This document shows, piece by piece, positions 1 to 6,631 of a stretch of DNA of 12,167 bases. Numbering within the stretch: position 1 is the stretch's first letter; each line of letters begins with the position of its first letter. The notes beneath the pieces are model-generated. The model was not told where the DNA came from, did no database searches, and saw only the letters and a list, made by a program, of their open reading frames with translations. Origin of the DNA: CAYJOG01 sp964371695 [NCBI: uncultured bacterium] (GTDB taxonomy: Bacteria > CAYJOG01); assembly GCA_964371695.1 (NCBI GenBank), contig CAYJOG010000038.1, positions 1 to 12,167 of the forward strand, written 5' to 3'. The translations under genes were made by a program, and so were the position numbers.

Positions 1-89
1 GGCGCCCCCCCCCCACTTTAAAATCAAAAGGTTTTTTTCCCTTTTTTGGCCCGGGGGGGGGGCCCCCCCACCCCACTGAAGAGAAAAAG
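1..89. other. Low-complexity homopolymer stretch at window edge
   Basis: The first 80 or so bases consist of long C, G and T runs (about 12 C near position 10, a G run ending near position 62, T runs in between). No reading frame or RNA structure here is credible. It resembles a poorly resolved sequence end rather than functional DNA. No gene is seen between here and the end of glnE at 154. Confidence 0.5.
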
Positions 90-136
90 AAAAAGGTTTG
101 CCTTTTTATTTGATGCACGGGCAGGAGTGTCCGTGC
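90..136 (-). terminator. Hairpin pair downstream of glnE, possible terminator
   Basis: Reading with glnE (minus strand), the stop codon is followed by two hairpins. The first has arms GGCACGG-type sequence pairing across 115-136 (GCACGG with CCGTGC). The second is AAAAAGG-CAAA-CCTTTTT at 90-107, followed by further T-rich bases. The second has the form of a weak intrinsic terminator. Position and T-richness support it, but the stem is AT-rich, so its strength is doubtful. Confidence 0.35.
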
Positions 137-153
137 CACGTCTCATTGCCCTG

Positions 154-3100
154 TCACAACCCCATCTTCTGGCACAGATCGGCGGCTTCTTGGGTTATTT
201 CGGTGAGGTTTTCCAGCAGCGCGGATGGGGACAGCCCCATGGCCAGCGCCACCTCGGTGCTGGCTTCCTGCCCCAGGGAGATCTGGAGCACCGGCAGGTC
301 CGCCGCCACGCGCTGATGCACCTGCACCACGCGCAGATGGTCATAGGCCGCCGCCAGGGGTTCACTGAATTCGCGCAGGTGCTTAAGCGTGGGGGCCGGG
401 CCGTTTTTCCACGCGCCTTCACGCAGCGCCCACAGGCTGGCGGCGCATTCCATGTGAAACAACCCGCCGGGGCAGTGTTTGATGTCCACCCGCTTGCCGG
501 GGCGCGAAGTGTTTTTTTCGGCGAAGGTGCGCTGCAGCACGTGGCGCAGTTCGTCGAGTTTTTCTTCTTTCAGACGCACTTTTGAAAGCATGGTTTGGCG
601 CATGTCCGCCAGGGGCGCTGCGCCCGTTCCCAGGCCCCGCACATTCAGCCACAAAAAGTGCTCCCACAACGGCGCGGTGCGGTAATAGGCCAGGGCGTCG
701 TCCTGCGCCATCACCAGTTCGCCCTGTGTGCCAAAGGGCCGCAGGCGGGCGTCGGCCTCAAACAACGCCCCTTCGCCGGTGTAGTCCGTGAGTCGCGCCA
801 GCAGGCGCTGGGCGCTGCGTTGCAGCGGCGCCGGCGCCTTGCCGGGCGGCGCGAAAAACAGAAAATCCAGATCACTCTGGGGCAGCAGCGCCCCCTGGCC
901 CCACTTGCCCGCCGCCCCCACCCACAGCGCGCCGGTTTTGGCGCGGGACATGGCCAGACCCACCAGCCGGTCGGCGGCGGTGGTGTGTTCCTGCTCCAGT
1001 TCGGTGCGGCTCAGGGTGTGCTGCGCCCAGTGGCACAACAGGGCGAAATCGTGCCGGTGCAGACTGCTGGCGTTCAGCGTCAGGCTTTGTTGCAGGGCGG
1101 CGCGGTATTCGCCGGTGGGGGGTTTCAGGGCCAGGTCCAGCCACTGGGGGTGGGTGTGCAGATGCCGGGTGAGCCAGCCGCTTTGGGCCGCCAGCACACA
1201 CAACGTGTCCAGCACAAAAGGCTGGTCGCGCACCATTTCCCAAAACGCCACGCGGCTGGCGGCGAGGTTTTCAAACCGGGCGAACCGGCGCAGCGCCAAC
1301 AGCGGCGCGGGGGTTTTTTGCAGCGCGCCCAAAAGCGGCTCAGCGGCCTGGGCCATGGCGTTGTAAACCAGATTGGTATAAAGCGGCCCGGCGGTTTGCC
1401 GCACACGAAAGGCCCCCAGCGCCTGGGCGGCCTCCCGCGCCTGGGGGCCAAACATCTGCGAGAGTTCCGGGCAGCTCTGGCCGGTTTGCACCACCGTGCT
1501 CAGCCAGTGCACAGAGGTGGTCTCTGGTGTTTCAGGAAAAAGCGCCAGATAAACCCGACGGTTTTCCGCCCGCCGTTTTTTCAGTTCGGCGAGGAACTTT
1601 TTGCTGCTCAGCCCCAGGCCCTGGGCCAGTTCGCCCAAAGCGGCGGGGGCTGTGGGCAGGGTGTGCTGTTTTTGCCCCGCCTGAAGCATGATGCGGTGCT
1701 CCACGCTGCGCAGCCAAATGTAATTTTCCAGAAACGTGTGGTGTTCTTCGGGCTTGAGCAAACCGGCCTCAAGCAGCGCCGCCAGCGTGGCCGCCACCGG
1801 CTGGCCCGGCCAGGCAGCGGGAAACCTGTGGCTGGCCATGGCCCCCAGCACAAAGGCGGCCCACTCCACGTCGCGGATGCCCCCGTAGCCGGTTTTCACG
1901 TTGGGGCTTTCGGGGTCGCTGGCCCCTTCCATGCGATAACGGTGCTCCAGCAGTTCCAGCACCACGTCCTGGTGGCGCATCAGTCCCATCAGGCGCTCTT
2001 TGCACAACGCGAGGATTTTTTCGCCCAGGGCGGTCTCGCCCGCCACCACGCGGCCCCGCGCCATGGCCAGCAGTTCCCAGGGGGCGGCGGCTCCTTCGTA
2101 ATAAGCCAGCGTGGCGTCCAGGTCCATCACCAGGGGGCCGCCCGCGCCTTCGGGCCGCAGGCGCATGTCGGTGCGCCACAACTGCCCCTCGGCGGTGCTC
2201 TTGCCCAGCTCCTGCAAAAACAGCTCGCACCAGGCGGTGTAACCCGCCTCGGTGGAAAGACCGCCGGGGAACTTCATTTTCGACCCTGGGTCATAGACAA
2301 ACACCAGATCAATATCACTCAGATAGTTCAGCTCGCCGCCCCCCAGCTTGCCCAGAGCCAGCACACACAGCGGCCCCGGCGCGGGGGGCGGGGCCTGACC
2401 ATGGCGCTGGAACATCTGCCGCCAGCTCAGGATGTGGGCCGCCTGCACAATGGCCGTGGCCAGTTGGCTCAGGCGCGTGGTCACGGCCTCCAGTGTCATG
2501 AGGCCCTCGAAGGGCCTGTTTATAAAGTCCGTTGTGGACTTTATAAACTCACCGCCAGCGGGGGCAAGGCCCCCTTGGCGGGCAAAAACCTCAGTGTTTT
2601 CAACACTTTGGCTTTTGGGGCGATCCATCCATGGCTCGCAAGAGCCTGTTTCTGTTTCACCATGCGCCACATGGCGCAATTCAGAAACAGGCTCTAAATC
2701 CAGCAGCCCCAGGCGAAACTCTGCCTCGGTCTTGAGCCGCCGGAGCACCGTAAAACCGTTCTGGGCATATTGCCGGGCCAGGGCGGCCTCGACCCCGCTG
2801 GGCAAAAAACCGTCGCCCCAGGCCTGATGCGGCAGGGCCAGCACATAATCCAGCAGGCCGGGCTGGCGCTCCAGACTCTCACCCAGATGCGCGCTGCACG
2901 CCCACAGGCGCAGCAGGCGCAGGGCAAAGGCGGGGTGCTTCAATGTCCAGCCCAGCACCTCGCCCACGCCCAACGCCAGCGCGGTGCGGCAATAACCGGC
3001 GGTGGCGGCGGGCTGGTCGTGAATTTCCGCCAGCGCTTTGGCGAGCACGGTTTGGGCGGCGGGCCATGTGTCGCCGTGGTGGGCGGCCTCCTCCAGAAAC

Positions 3101-3156
3101 CTGCGGACCACGGGGTCTTGAGATGAAAAACCGGGTGGCAGGGCGGGCTTGGCCAT
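154..3156 (-). CDS. glnE: Bifunctional glutamine-synthetase adenylyltransferase/adenylyl-removing enzyme
   Basis: GlnE adds AMP to, and removes it from, a tyrosine of glutamine synthetase in response to PII and glutamine, so tuning nitrogen assimilation in the cytoplasm. The product is 1000 residues with two nucleotidyltransferase halves. The N-terminal (removing) half has GKLGGGELNYLSDIDLVF with S280-D281-I282-D283. The C-terminal (adding) half has GKWGQGALLPQSDLDF with S761-D762-L763-D764. The DxD metal residues are present in both. The C-terminal motif is less canonical than the usual GKLGG form. The start is the ATG giving MAKPALPPG. The open frame continues upstream to 5121, but that part covers intergenic repeats and the antisense of two genes. 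No strong Shine-Dalgarno is visible; GGGG lies 8 bases upstream. Residues about 155-216 are an extra palindrome-encoded segment; without it the length would be about 938, close to the roughly 946 of E. coli GlnE. It is divergent from the sigma-54 regulator. Confidence 0.93.
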   Translation of the reverse strand: MAKPALPPGFSSQDPVVRRFLEEAAHHGDTWPAAQTVLAKALAEIHDQPAATAGYCRTALALGVGEVLGWTLKHPAFALRLLRLWACSAHLGESLERQPGLLDYVLALPHQAWGDGFLPSGVEAALARQYAQNGFTVLRRLKTEAEFRLGLLDLEPVSELRHVAHGETETGSCEPWMDRPKSQSVENTEVFARQGGLAPAGGEFIKSTTDFINRPFEGLMTLEAVTTRLSQLATAIVQAAHILSWRQMFQRHGQAPPPAPGPLCVLALGKLGGGELNYLSDIDLVFVYDPGSKMKFPGGLSTEAGYTAWCELFLQELGKSTAEGQLWRTDMRLRPEGAGGPLVMDLDATLAYYEGAAAPWELLAMARGRVVAGETALGEKILALCKERLMGLMRHQDVVLELLEHRYRMEGASDPESPNVKTGYGGIRDVEWAAFVLGAMASHRFPAAWPGQPVAATLAALLEAGLLKPEEHHTFLENYIWLRSVEHRIMLQAGQKQHTLPTAPAALGELAQGLGLSSKKFLAELKKRRAENRRVYLALFPETPETTSVHWLSTVVQTGQSCPELSQMFGPQAREAAQALGAFRVRQTAGPLYTNLVYNAMAQAAEPLLGALQKTPAPLLALRRFARFENLAASRVAFWEMVRDQPFVLDTLCVLAAQSGWLTRHLHTHPQWLDLALKPPTGEYRAALQQSLTLNASSLHRHDFALLCHWAQHTLSRTELEQEHTTAADRLVGLAMSRAKTGALWVGAAGKWGQGALLPQSDLDFLFFAPPGKAPAPLQRSAQRLLARLTDYTGEGALFEADARLRPFGTQGELVMAQDDALAYYRTAPLWEHFLWLNVRGLGTGAAPLADMRQTMLSKVRLKEEKLDELRHVLQRTFAEKNTSRPGKRVDIKHCPGGLFHMECAASLWALREGAWKNGPAPTLKHLREFSEPLAAAYDHLRVVQVHQRVAADLPVLQISLGQEASTEVALAMGLSPSALLENLTEITQEAADLCQKMGL
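2501..2695. repeat. Chain of hairpins inserted in frame in glnE
   Basis: Five inverted repeats follow one another: AGGCCCT-CGA-AGGGCCT at 2501-2517; GTTTATAAAGTCC (2518-2530) with GGACTTTATAAAC (2536-2548), 13 bp perfect; CCGCCA and GGGGGC pairing with GCCCCC and TGGCGG at 2552-2581; AGTGTT with AACACT at 2593-2607; and a 14-bp perfect outer stem AGAGCCTGTTTCTG (2641-2654) with CAGAAACAGGCTCT (2682-2695), which encloses TGCGCCA/TGGCGCA. Coding DNA seldom holds so many perfect stems. Against GlnE relatives, residues before the segment end in GLLDL and those after begin EGLMTLEAV, which join naturally, so this is inferred to be an inserted element of about 62 codons. The frame stays open through it. 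A GAG triplet sits at both inferred junctions. Confidence 0.75.
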
Positions 3157-3169
3157 GTGCTGACCCCGC

Positions 3170-3175
3170 AATATA
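3170..3175 (-). promoter_or_regulatory. Possible -10 box of glnE
   Basis: On the minus strand a TATATT hexamer lies 14 bases upstream of the glnE ATG. No matching -35 is seen at 16-18 bp. If used, the leader would be only a few bases, fitting the absence of a clear Shine-Dalgarno. The remainder of the gap 3157-3366 shows no other recognisable site, and no TGGCAC-N5-TTGCT sigma-54 box. Confidence 0.3.
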
Positions 3176-3366
3176 TCGGTTGCTGCCCGGTGATACGCCA
3201 AACTCGCTTGATGGACAGGTTGTGACTCTTGAAATGGTTGGTGATTGGGGCATTTTATGAAACAATGAAACAGCCTCAGGCTCGTAGCGCCCTGCCCGAT
3301 ACTGATTTCACCCACCAGGGGCTGCCAGCGCCAACGGGCAATCTCCGTGCCAGTCCCGTCAGAATC

Positions 3367-4794
3367 ATGGAAAACCCGCCCGATCCCACACACGAACCCA
3401 TCCCCAGCCCGCTGAAAGTGCTGCTGGTGGACGACGAGCGCCCCGTGCGCGAAATGATCAAACGCATGCTGGAGCACCAGGGTCACACAGTGCTCATGGC
3501 GGCCACCGAGCAGGAAGCCATGGAGACCTATCTGAAACACGGCGCGGACCTGGCGCTGGTGGATCTGGTTTTTCCGGGGGGGGCGGACACGGGGTTCCGG
3601 CTGGTGCGCCGCCTGAGGGGTTTCAATGACCGCTTGGTGCTGATGGTGATGACGGGCAACGAAAACGTGGACTTCGCCCGTCAGGCGCTGGAGGCCAGGG
3701 TGTTTGATTTTGTGCCCAAGCCCCTGAGCCCCCAGACGCTGTTGTTCAAGATGGGCCGCGTGGTCGAGCACCTGCGGATTTCGCAGGACCGCGAGGCGTT
3801 GCAGCAGGAGGTGACCCAGCTTCGGGGCACGCCGGTTTCGGGTGTGAACCTGGACACGGTGTTTGGCAAGAGCGCCCCCATGCAGCGCCTGCGCAAACAC
3901 GTGGAGCGCCTGAGCCTGGGCAACGATGTGACGGTGCTGATCACCGGTGAATCGGGCACGGGCAAAGAGGTGATGGCCCGCACCCTGCACCAGCTCAGCC
4001 GCCGCAGCGGCTATCCATTTGTGGCGGTCAACTGTGCGGGGATTCCTGAAACACTGTTCGAGACAGAGTTTTTCGGTCACCTCGAAGGCGCGTTCACCGA
4101 CGCCAAAAAAAGCCGCCGGGGTTATTTTGAAATGGCCCACGGGGGCACGCTTTTTCTCGATGAGGTGGGCGAACTGCCCCTGAACCTTCAGGCGAAGATT
4201 CTGCGGGCGCTGGAAGACCGGCGCATCCGCCGCGTGGGGGCCGAGAGCGACCAGCCGGTGGACGTGCGCATTCTTTGCGCCACCAACCGATCGCTCCGGG
4301 ACATGGTGGAAGAAAAAACCTTTCGGGAGGATCTGTTTTTCCGACTGTCGGTGATGGAAATTCACCTGCCGCCCCTGCGTGAGCGCGATGAGGACACCCT
4401 GGGTCTGGCCCGGCAGTTTCTGGACCGTTTCCGCACCGAGATGGGTTATTCCCCCGCGATTCTGGACGCCTCTGCTCAGGCGGCGCTTCTGGCTTATCGC
4501 TTTCCGGGCAACATTCGCGAACTGAAAAACCTGATGGAGCGCGTGGCGCTTTTGGCCGACGGCGAACTGGTGAGCGAGGATGACCTCATGCTGCCCGGCA
4601 CGGTGCAGAAAAAAACCGGCCCCGCCTCGCTGGGAGAAGACCTGAACCTGGAGACCATGGAGCGGCGGCTGGTGGAAGAAGCCCTGCGGCGCACCGGCGG
4701 CAACCAGACCCGCGCCGCCAAACTGCTGGGTGTGGGCCACGACGCCCTGCGCTACAAGGTCAAGAAGTTTGGTTTTGAGCTGAAAAACAGTTAA
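3367..4794 (+). CDS. NtrC-family sigma-54-dependent response regulator
   Basis: This predicted phosphorylation-controlled activator of sigma-54 promoters has 475 residues. The receiver domain (about 16-135) has the acidic pair D22-D23, phospho-acceptor D66, T96 and K118. The AAA+ domain (about 163-395) has Walker A GESGTGKE (194-201), Walker B GGTLFLDE (259-266), the REDLFFRL arginine-finger region and LPPLRER. The C-terminal Fis-type helix-turn-helix (about 429-475) has GGNQTRAAKLLGVGHDALR. The sigma-54 contact loop, normally GAFTGA, reads GAFTDA (241-246). The ATG at 3367 starts just ahead of the receiver domain. An in-frame ATG at 3265 would add 34 residues unlike any domain, and neither start has a clear Shine-Dalgarno. 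No kinase gene is adjacent, so signal and targets are unknown. Divergence from glnE makes a nitrogen role possible but unproven. Confidence 0.93.
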   Translation: MENPPDPTHEPIPSPLKVLLVDDERPVREMIKRMLEHQGHTVLMAATEQEAMETYLKHGADLALVDLVFPGGADTGFRLVRRLRGFNDRLVLMVMTGNENVDFARQALEARVFDFVPKPLSPQTLLFKMGRVVEHLRISQDREALQQEVTQLRGTPVSGVNLDTVFGKSAPMQRLRKHVERLSLGNDVTVLITGESGTGKEVMARTLHQLSRRSGYPFVAVNCAGIPETLFETEFFGHLEGAFTDAKKSRRGYFEMAHGGTLFLDEVGELPLNLQAKILRALEDRRIRRVGAESDQPVDVRILCATNRSLRDMVEEKTFREDLFFRLSVMEIHLPPLRERDEDTLGLARQFLDRFRTEMGYSPAILDASAQAALLAYRFPGNIRELKNLMERVALLADGELVSEDDLMLPGTVQKKTGPASLGEDLNLETMERRLVEEALRRTGGNQTRAAKLLGVGHDALRYKVKKFGFELKNS

Positions 4795-4824
4795 TCCGGT
4801 CTGTTGTCCGTTTTCTTTTGGTGG

Positions 4825-4906
4825 GGCAGGCATCTTGCCTGCCTGAAAAAAAGGACAAATACATTTTTCATTTTGAACTGGACTGCCGCTTTCGCGGGAA
4901 TGACGG
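4825..4906. repeat. Two-module intergenic palindromic repeat (copy 1)
   Basis: Module one is the hairpin GGCAGGCA-TCT-TGCCTGCC (4825-4843). After about 30 bases comes module two, GAACTGGA followed by CCGCTTTCGCGGGAATGACG (4875-4904). Both modules recur at 5734-5800, where module one is in the opposite orientation. In this copy one arm of module two is degenerate (ACTGCCGC where the other copy has ATTCCCGC). The unit lies just behind the response-regulator gene and could act as a transcript end, though no T-run follows. Confidence 0.7.
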
Positions 4907-4913
4907 CGGAACG

Positions 4914-4977
4914 ATGGGGCTTCGTGCCCCGTATCAGCTTCGGATGCCTGCTCCATTAATTCCGAAAATGCTCTAAA
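4914..4977. repeat. Degenerate palindrome related to one end of the glnE insert
   Basis: GGGGC-TTCGT-GCCCC (4916-4930) is followed by TTCGGA (4939-4944) pairing with TCCGAA (4961-4966). Bases 4958-4977 match one end of the glnE-embedded element (2678-2698) at 17 of 21 aligned positions with one gap: both have AATTC, then GAAA, then GCTCTAAA. This suggests the glnE insert belongs to a family with intergenic relatives. Confidence 0.45.
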
Positions 4978-4990
4978 CTGTTGTTTCTCC

Positions 4991-5500
4991 GTGTCTGAAG
5001 AAATCTCCATGGTGCAGCAGGGCGAATTGTTCCGGGCTGCCCGTGCGGGTGAAACCGAAAAAACACAGGCGGCCCTGCAGAGTGGCATTGCGGTGAACAG
5101 CAAAGACCCCACGGGCCGCACGGCGCTGCATCATGCGGCGGTAGAGGGCCACGCAGCGGTGGTGCAGGTGCTGCTGGACGCGGGCGCGTTGGTGAATGCC
5201 GCCAGCAAACGGGGCAAAACCCCCCTGCACGAAGCCGCCGGCGCGGGACAGACCGAAACCGCCCGCCTGCTGCTGGAAAAAGGCGCCGAGCTGAACCCGC
5301 AGGACGAACGGGGCATGTCGCCCCTTTCCATGGCTGCCTGGGAGGGCCACCTGCCGGTGGCCGAGCTGCTTTTGAAACAGGGGGCCAAGGTGAACCAGCA
5401 GGGGGGCAAGAGCAATTTCACCGCCCTGGATTTCTCCCGCACCGAGACCATGAACAAACTGCTGGAAAGTTTCGGTGGCAAAAAAGGCTCGCAGGTGTAG
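4991..5500 (+). CDS. Small ankyrin-repeat protein
   Basis: This 169-residue protein is built almost wholly of ankyrin repeats. An incomplete first repeat (GELFRAARAGETEKTQAAL) is followed by GRTALHHAAVEGHAAVVQVLL, GKTPLHEAAGAGQTETARLLL and GMSPLSMAAWEGHLPVAELLL, then a degenerate last repeat (FTALDFSRTETMNKLLESF). Ankyrin stacks bind protein partners; no catalytic domain, signal peptide or membrane segment is seen, so it is probably cytoplasmic. The partner cannot be named. The start is uncertain: GTG at 4991 or ATG at 5009, which has GAAG about 8 bases upstream and loses only six residues. The gene stands alone between two repeat-filled gaps. Confidence 0.85.
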   Translation: MSEEISMVQQGELFRAARAGETEKTQAALQSGIAVNSKDPTGRTALHHAAVEGHAAVVQVLLDAGALVNAASKRGKTPLHEAAGAGQTETARLLLEKGAELNPQDERGMSPLSMAAWEGHLPVAELLLKQGAKVNQQGGKSNFTALDFSRTETMNKLLESFGGKKGSQV

Positions 5501-5584
5501 CGGGTTTGTTTGATTTGAAAGGGTGGGTAGAACAGGCTTCCAGCCCATGAAAAAAGACCACCTTATGCCCCTCTCCCCTTATTC

Positions 5585-5653
5585 CCCTCTCCCCTTTACG
5601 GGGAGAGGGTGGTTTCTGCCGTAGCGCAGCGCAGGCAGAAACCGGGTGAGGGG
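5585..5653 (+). repeat. Two-stem intergenic repeat, copy 1
   Basis: The first stem is CCCTCTCCCC (5585-5594), loop TTTAC, GGGGAGAGGG (5600-5609). The second stem is GGTTTCTGCC (5611-5620) with GGCAGAAACC (5634-5643), followed by GGGTGAGGGG. The same layout occurs at 7868-7914, with an almost identical first stem and tail but a different, shorter second stem. Confidence 0.8.
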
Positions 5654-5677
5654 TTTATTCAAAAGCAAAAACCTCTA

Positions 5678-5710
5678 TCCCTTCTCCCGTCCGAATGCTG
5701 GGAGAAGGGA
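5678..5710. repeat. 11-bp perfect inverted repeat
   Basis: TCCCTTCTCCC (5678-5688) pairs with GGGAGAAGGGA (5700-5710) across an 11-base loop. The flanks (CCTCTA before, AAAAGGTGGGG after) and the stem resemble the neighbouring CCCTCTCCCC/GGGGAGAGGG repeat, so it may be a diverged member of that family. It lies directly after copy 1 of the family. Confidence 0.65.
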
Positions 5711-5733
5711 AAAGGTGGGGTTTTTTGCTTTAC

Positions 5734-5800
5734 GCAGGCAAGATGCCTGCGCCACCAGTTTTTTGTTTTGAACTGGATTCCCGCTTTCGCGGGAATGACG
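5734..5800. repeat. Two-module intergenic palindromic repeat (copy 2)
   Basis: GCAGGCA-AGA-TGCCTGC (5734-5750) is followed by GAACTGGATTCCCGC, then GCGGGAATGACG (5770-5800). Module two is in the same orientation as in the copy at 4825-4906, with an intact 8-bp stem. Module one is inverted relative to that copy, together with its GCCACC-type flank. Confidence 0.75.
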
Positions 5801-5831
5801 CCGGGGAGTGAAGGGGGACCACCTTACCCCG

Positions 5832-6530
5832 CTACTTCGTTTTTGCCGAGGGCGACGTGTTGGCCTGATGTTTGACCGGATTGCTGGGCAGACCCGGCCG
5901 GACCTGCACCGGCATGGGCTGGGGCGTGGGTGGTTTCATTTCCAGGGGTTTCGAGGCCGAGGCGGTTTTGCCATAAATCGAAGGCGGCAGGGCGTGGAAC
6001 TGCACGTGTCCCCAGGGGGCCTTGGCCGGGGGAACCTTCTTGAGATAGTCCACACCCATTCGCTCCGGGGCGGCCAGTTCTTCGCGGTTGAGTTTGCCGG
6101 TTTTGATTTCGGCCTTCATTTCGGCCATCACGGCGGCTTCATCTGGCAGTCGTCCCACTTTTTCAAGGTCGTCCAGTTCAGCCCGTTCCTTGGCGGTTTT
6201 GGGCATGTTCACGGGTTTGTACACACCATAAGCCGTGCCCCGCGCCAAAATTTTGTCAAAGGAAAAAATCCAGAGGGACTCCTGCTGCCAGATAAACAGA
6301 AAGCCCAGGCAATAAAGGGCCGCCACCAGCAGGTATTTGTAAGACTTGTTGGCCTCCACCCACTCCAGCAGGTTCTGGGGCAGCGGCGCGGTGGACTGGG
6401 CGACGGATTCATCCGCGCCCTTGCGAAGCGGCGAGGCCGGGGGAACAGGCGGCGCGGTTTTTCGGCTCTCTGGTTTGGCGGCGGGTTGTGCGACGGGTTC
6501 CGGGGACTGGGGCTTTTTGCGTTTGGCCAC
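5832..6530 (-). CDS. Single-pass membrane protein of unknown function
   Basis: I do not recognise a family. From the GTG at 6530 it has 232 residues. They are a basic, Pro/Ala-rich N-terminal stretch beginning MAKRKKPQS (1-50), a short amphipathic segment, one hydrophobic membrane span (about 63-82, SYKYLLVAALYCLGFLFIW), a charged probably helical region (KTAKERAELDDLEKVGRLPDE..AEIKTGKLNREEL) and a Pro/Lys-rich tail. With the positive N-terminus inside, the C-terminal 150 residues would be periplasmic. A TTG at 6557 would add nine residues; GTG is preferred because the basic MAKRKK start is typical of such anchors. Neither has a clear Shine-Dalgarno. It is divergent from the SpoIID-like gene, so a cell-wall role is conceivable but not shown. 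Confidence 0.65.
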   Translation of the reverse strand: MAKRKKPQSPEPVAQPAAKPESRKTAPPVPPASPLRKGADESVAQSTAPLPQNLLEWVEANKSYKYLLVAALYCLGFLFIWQQESLWIFSFDKILARGTAYGVYKPVNMPKTAKERAELDDLEKVGRLPDEAAVMAEMKAEIKTGKLNREELAAPERMGVDYLKKVPPAKAPWGHVQFHALPPSIYGKTASASKPLEMKPPTPQPMPVQVRPGLPSNPVKHQANTSPSAKTK

Positions 6531-6583
6531 GGCGGCATTATGGAGGCCCTGGGCCAACTCAACAACACCCGGCTAAAACAGGT

Positions 6584-6612
6584 TCTCAAAAGTCCAGGAC
6601 GGACTTTTGAGA
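6584..6612. repeat. 12-bp perfect palindrome with AAAGTCC/GGACTTT core
   Basis: TCTCAAAAGTCC (6584-6595), loop AGGAC, GGACTTTTGAGA (6601-6612). The inner AAAGTCC-N5-GGACTTT matches the 13-bp stem inside glnE, where the loop on the same sense reads ACAAC. The outer arm bases differ between the two but remain paired in each. It lies between the divergent membrane-protein and SpoIID-like genes, 20 bases before the latter's start, so it falls in their 5' leader or promoter region. Confidence 0.7.
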
Positions 6613-6631
6613 TGGGTTGTAAAATAACAGC

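Larger units (their letters stand above)
5501..5831. other. Gene-free 331-bp gap made of hairpin repeats
   Basis: The gap lies between the convergent ankyrin and membrane-protein genes. From left to right it holds: GGCT-TCC-AGCC (5535-5545, part of an AACAGGCTTCCAGCCC motif); a two-stem repeat at 5585-5653; an 11-bp stem TCCCTTCTCCC/GGGAGAAGGGA (5678-5710); GCAGGCA/TGCCTGC (5734-5750); and ATTCCCGC/GCGGGAAT (5777-5796). I see no coding sequence or RNA gene. Convergent flanking genes fit a role as a two-way transcription barrier, which is inference. Confidence 0.7.

Noticed and set aside
595-2697. 700-codon open frame on the plus strand opposite glnE
   Set aside because: The translation is rich in Gln, His, Gly and Arg with no domain, as expected for the antisense of a GC-rich gene. 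The minus strand encodes unmistakable GlnE.
3157-5121. Upstream continuation of the glnE open frame (655 codons)
   Set aside because: It runs antisense through the response regulator, the repeat gap and part of the ankyrin gene, all of which have clear protein homology on the other strand. GlnE homology begins only near 3156.
5501-5831. Possible CRISPR array or RNA gene in the hairpin-rich gap
   Set aside because: The hairpins are of different families, with no regular repeat-spacer period and no tRNA or known structured-RNA signature.
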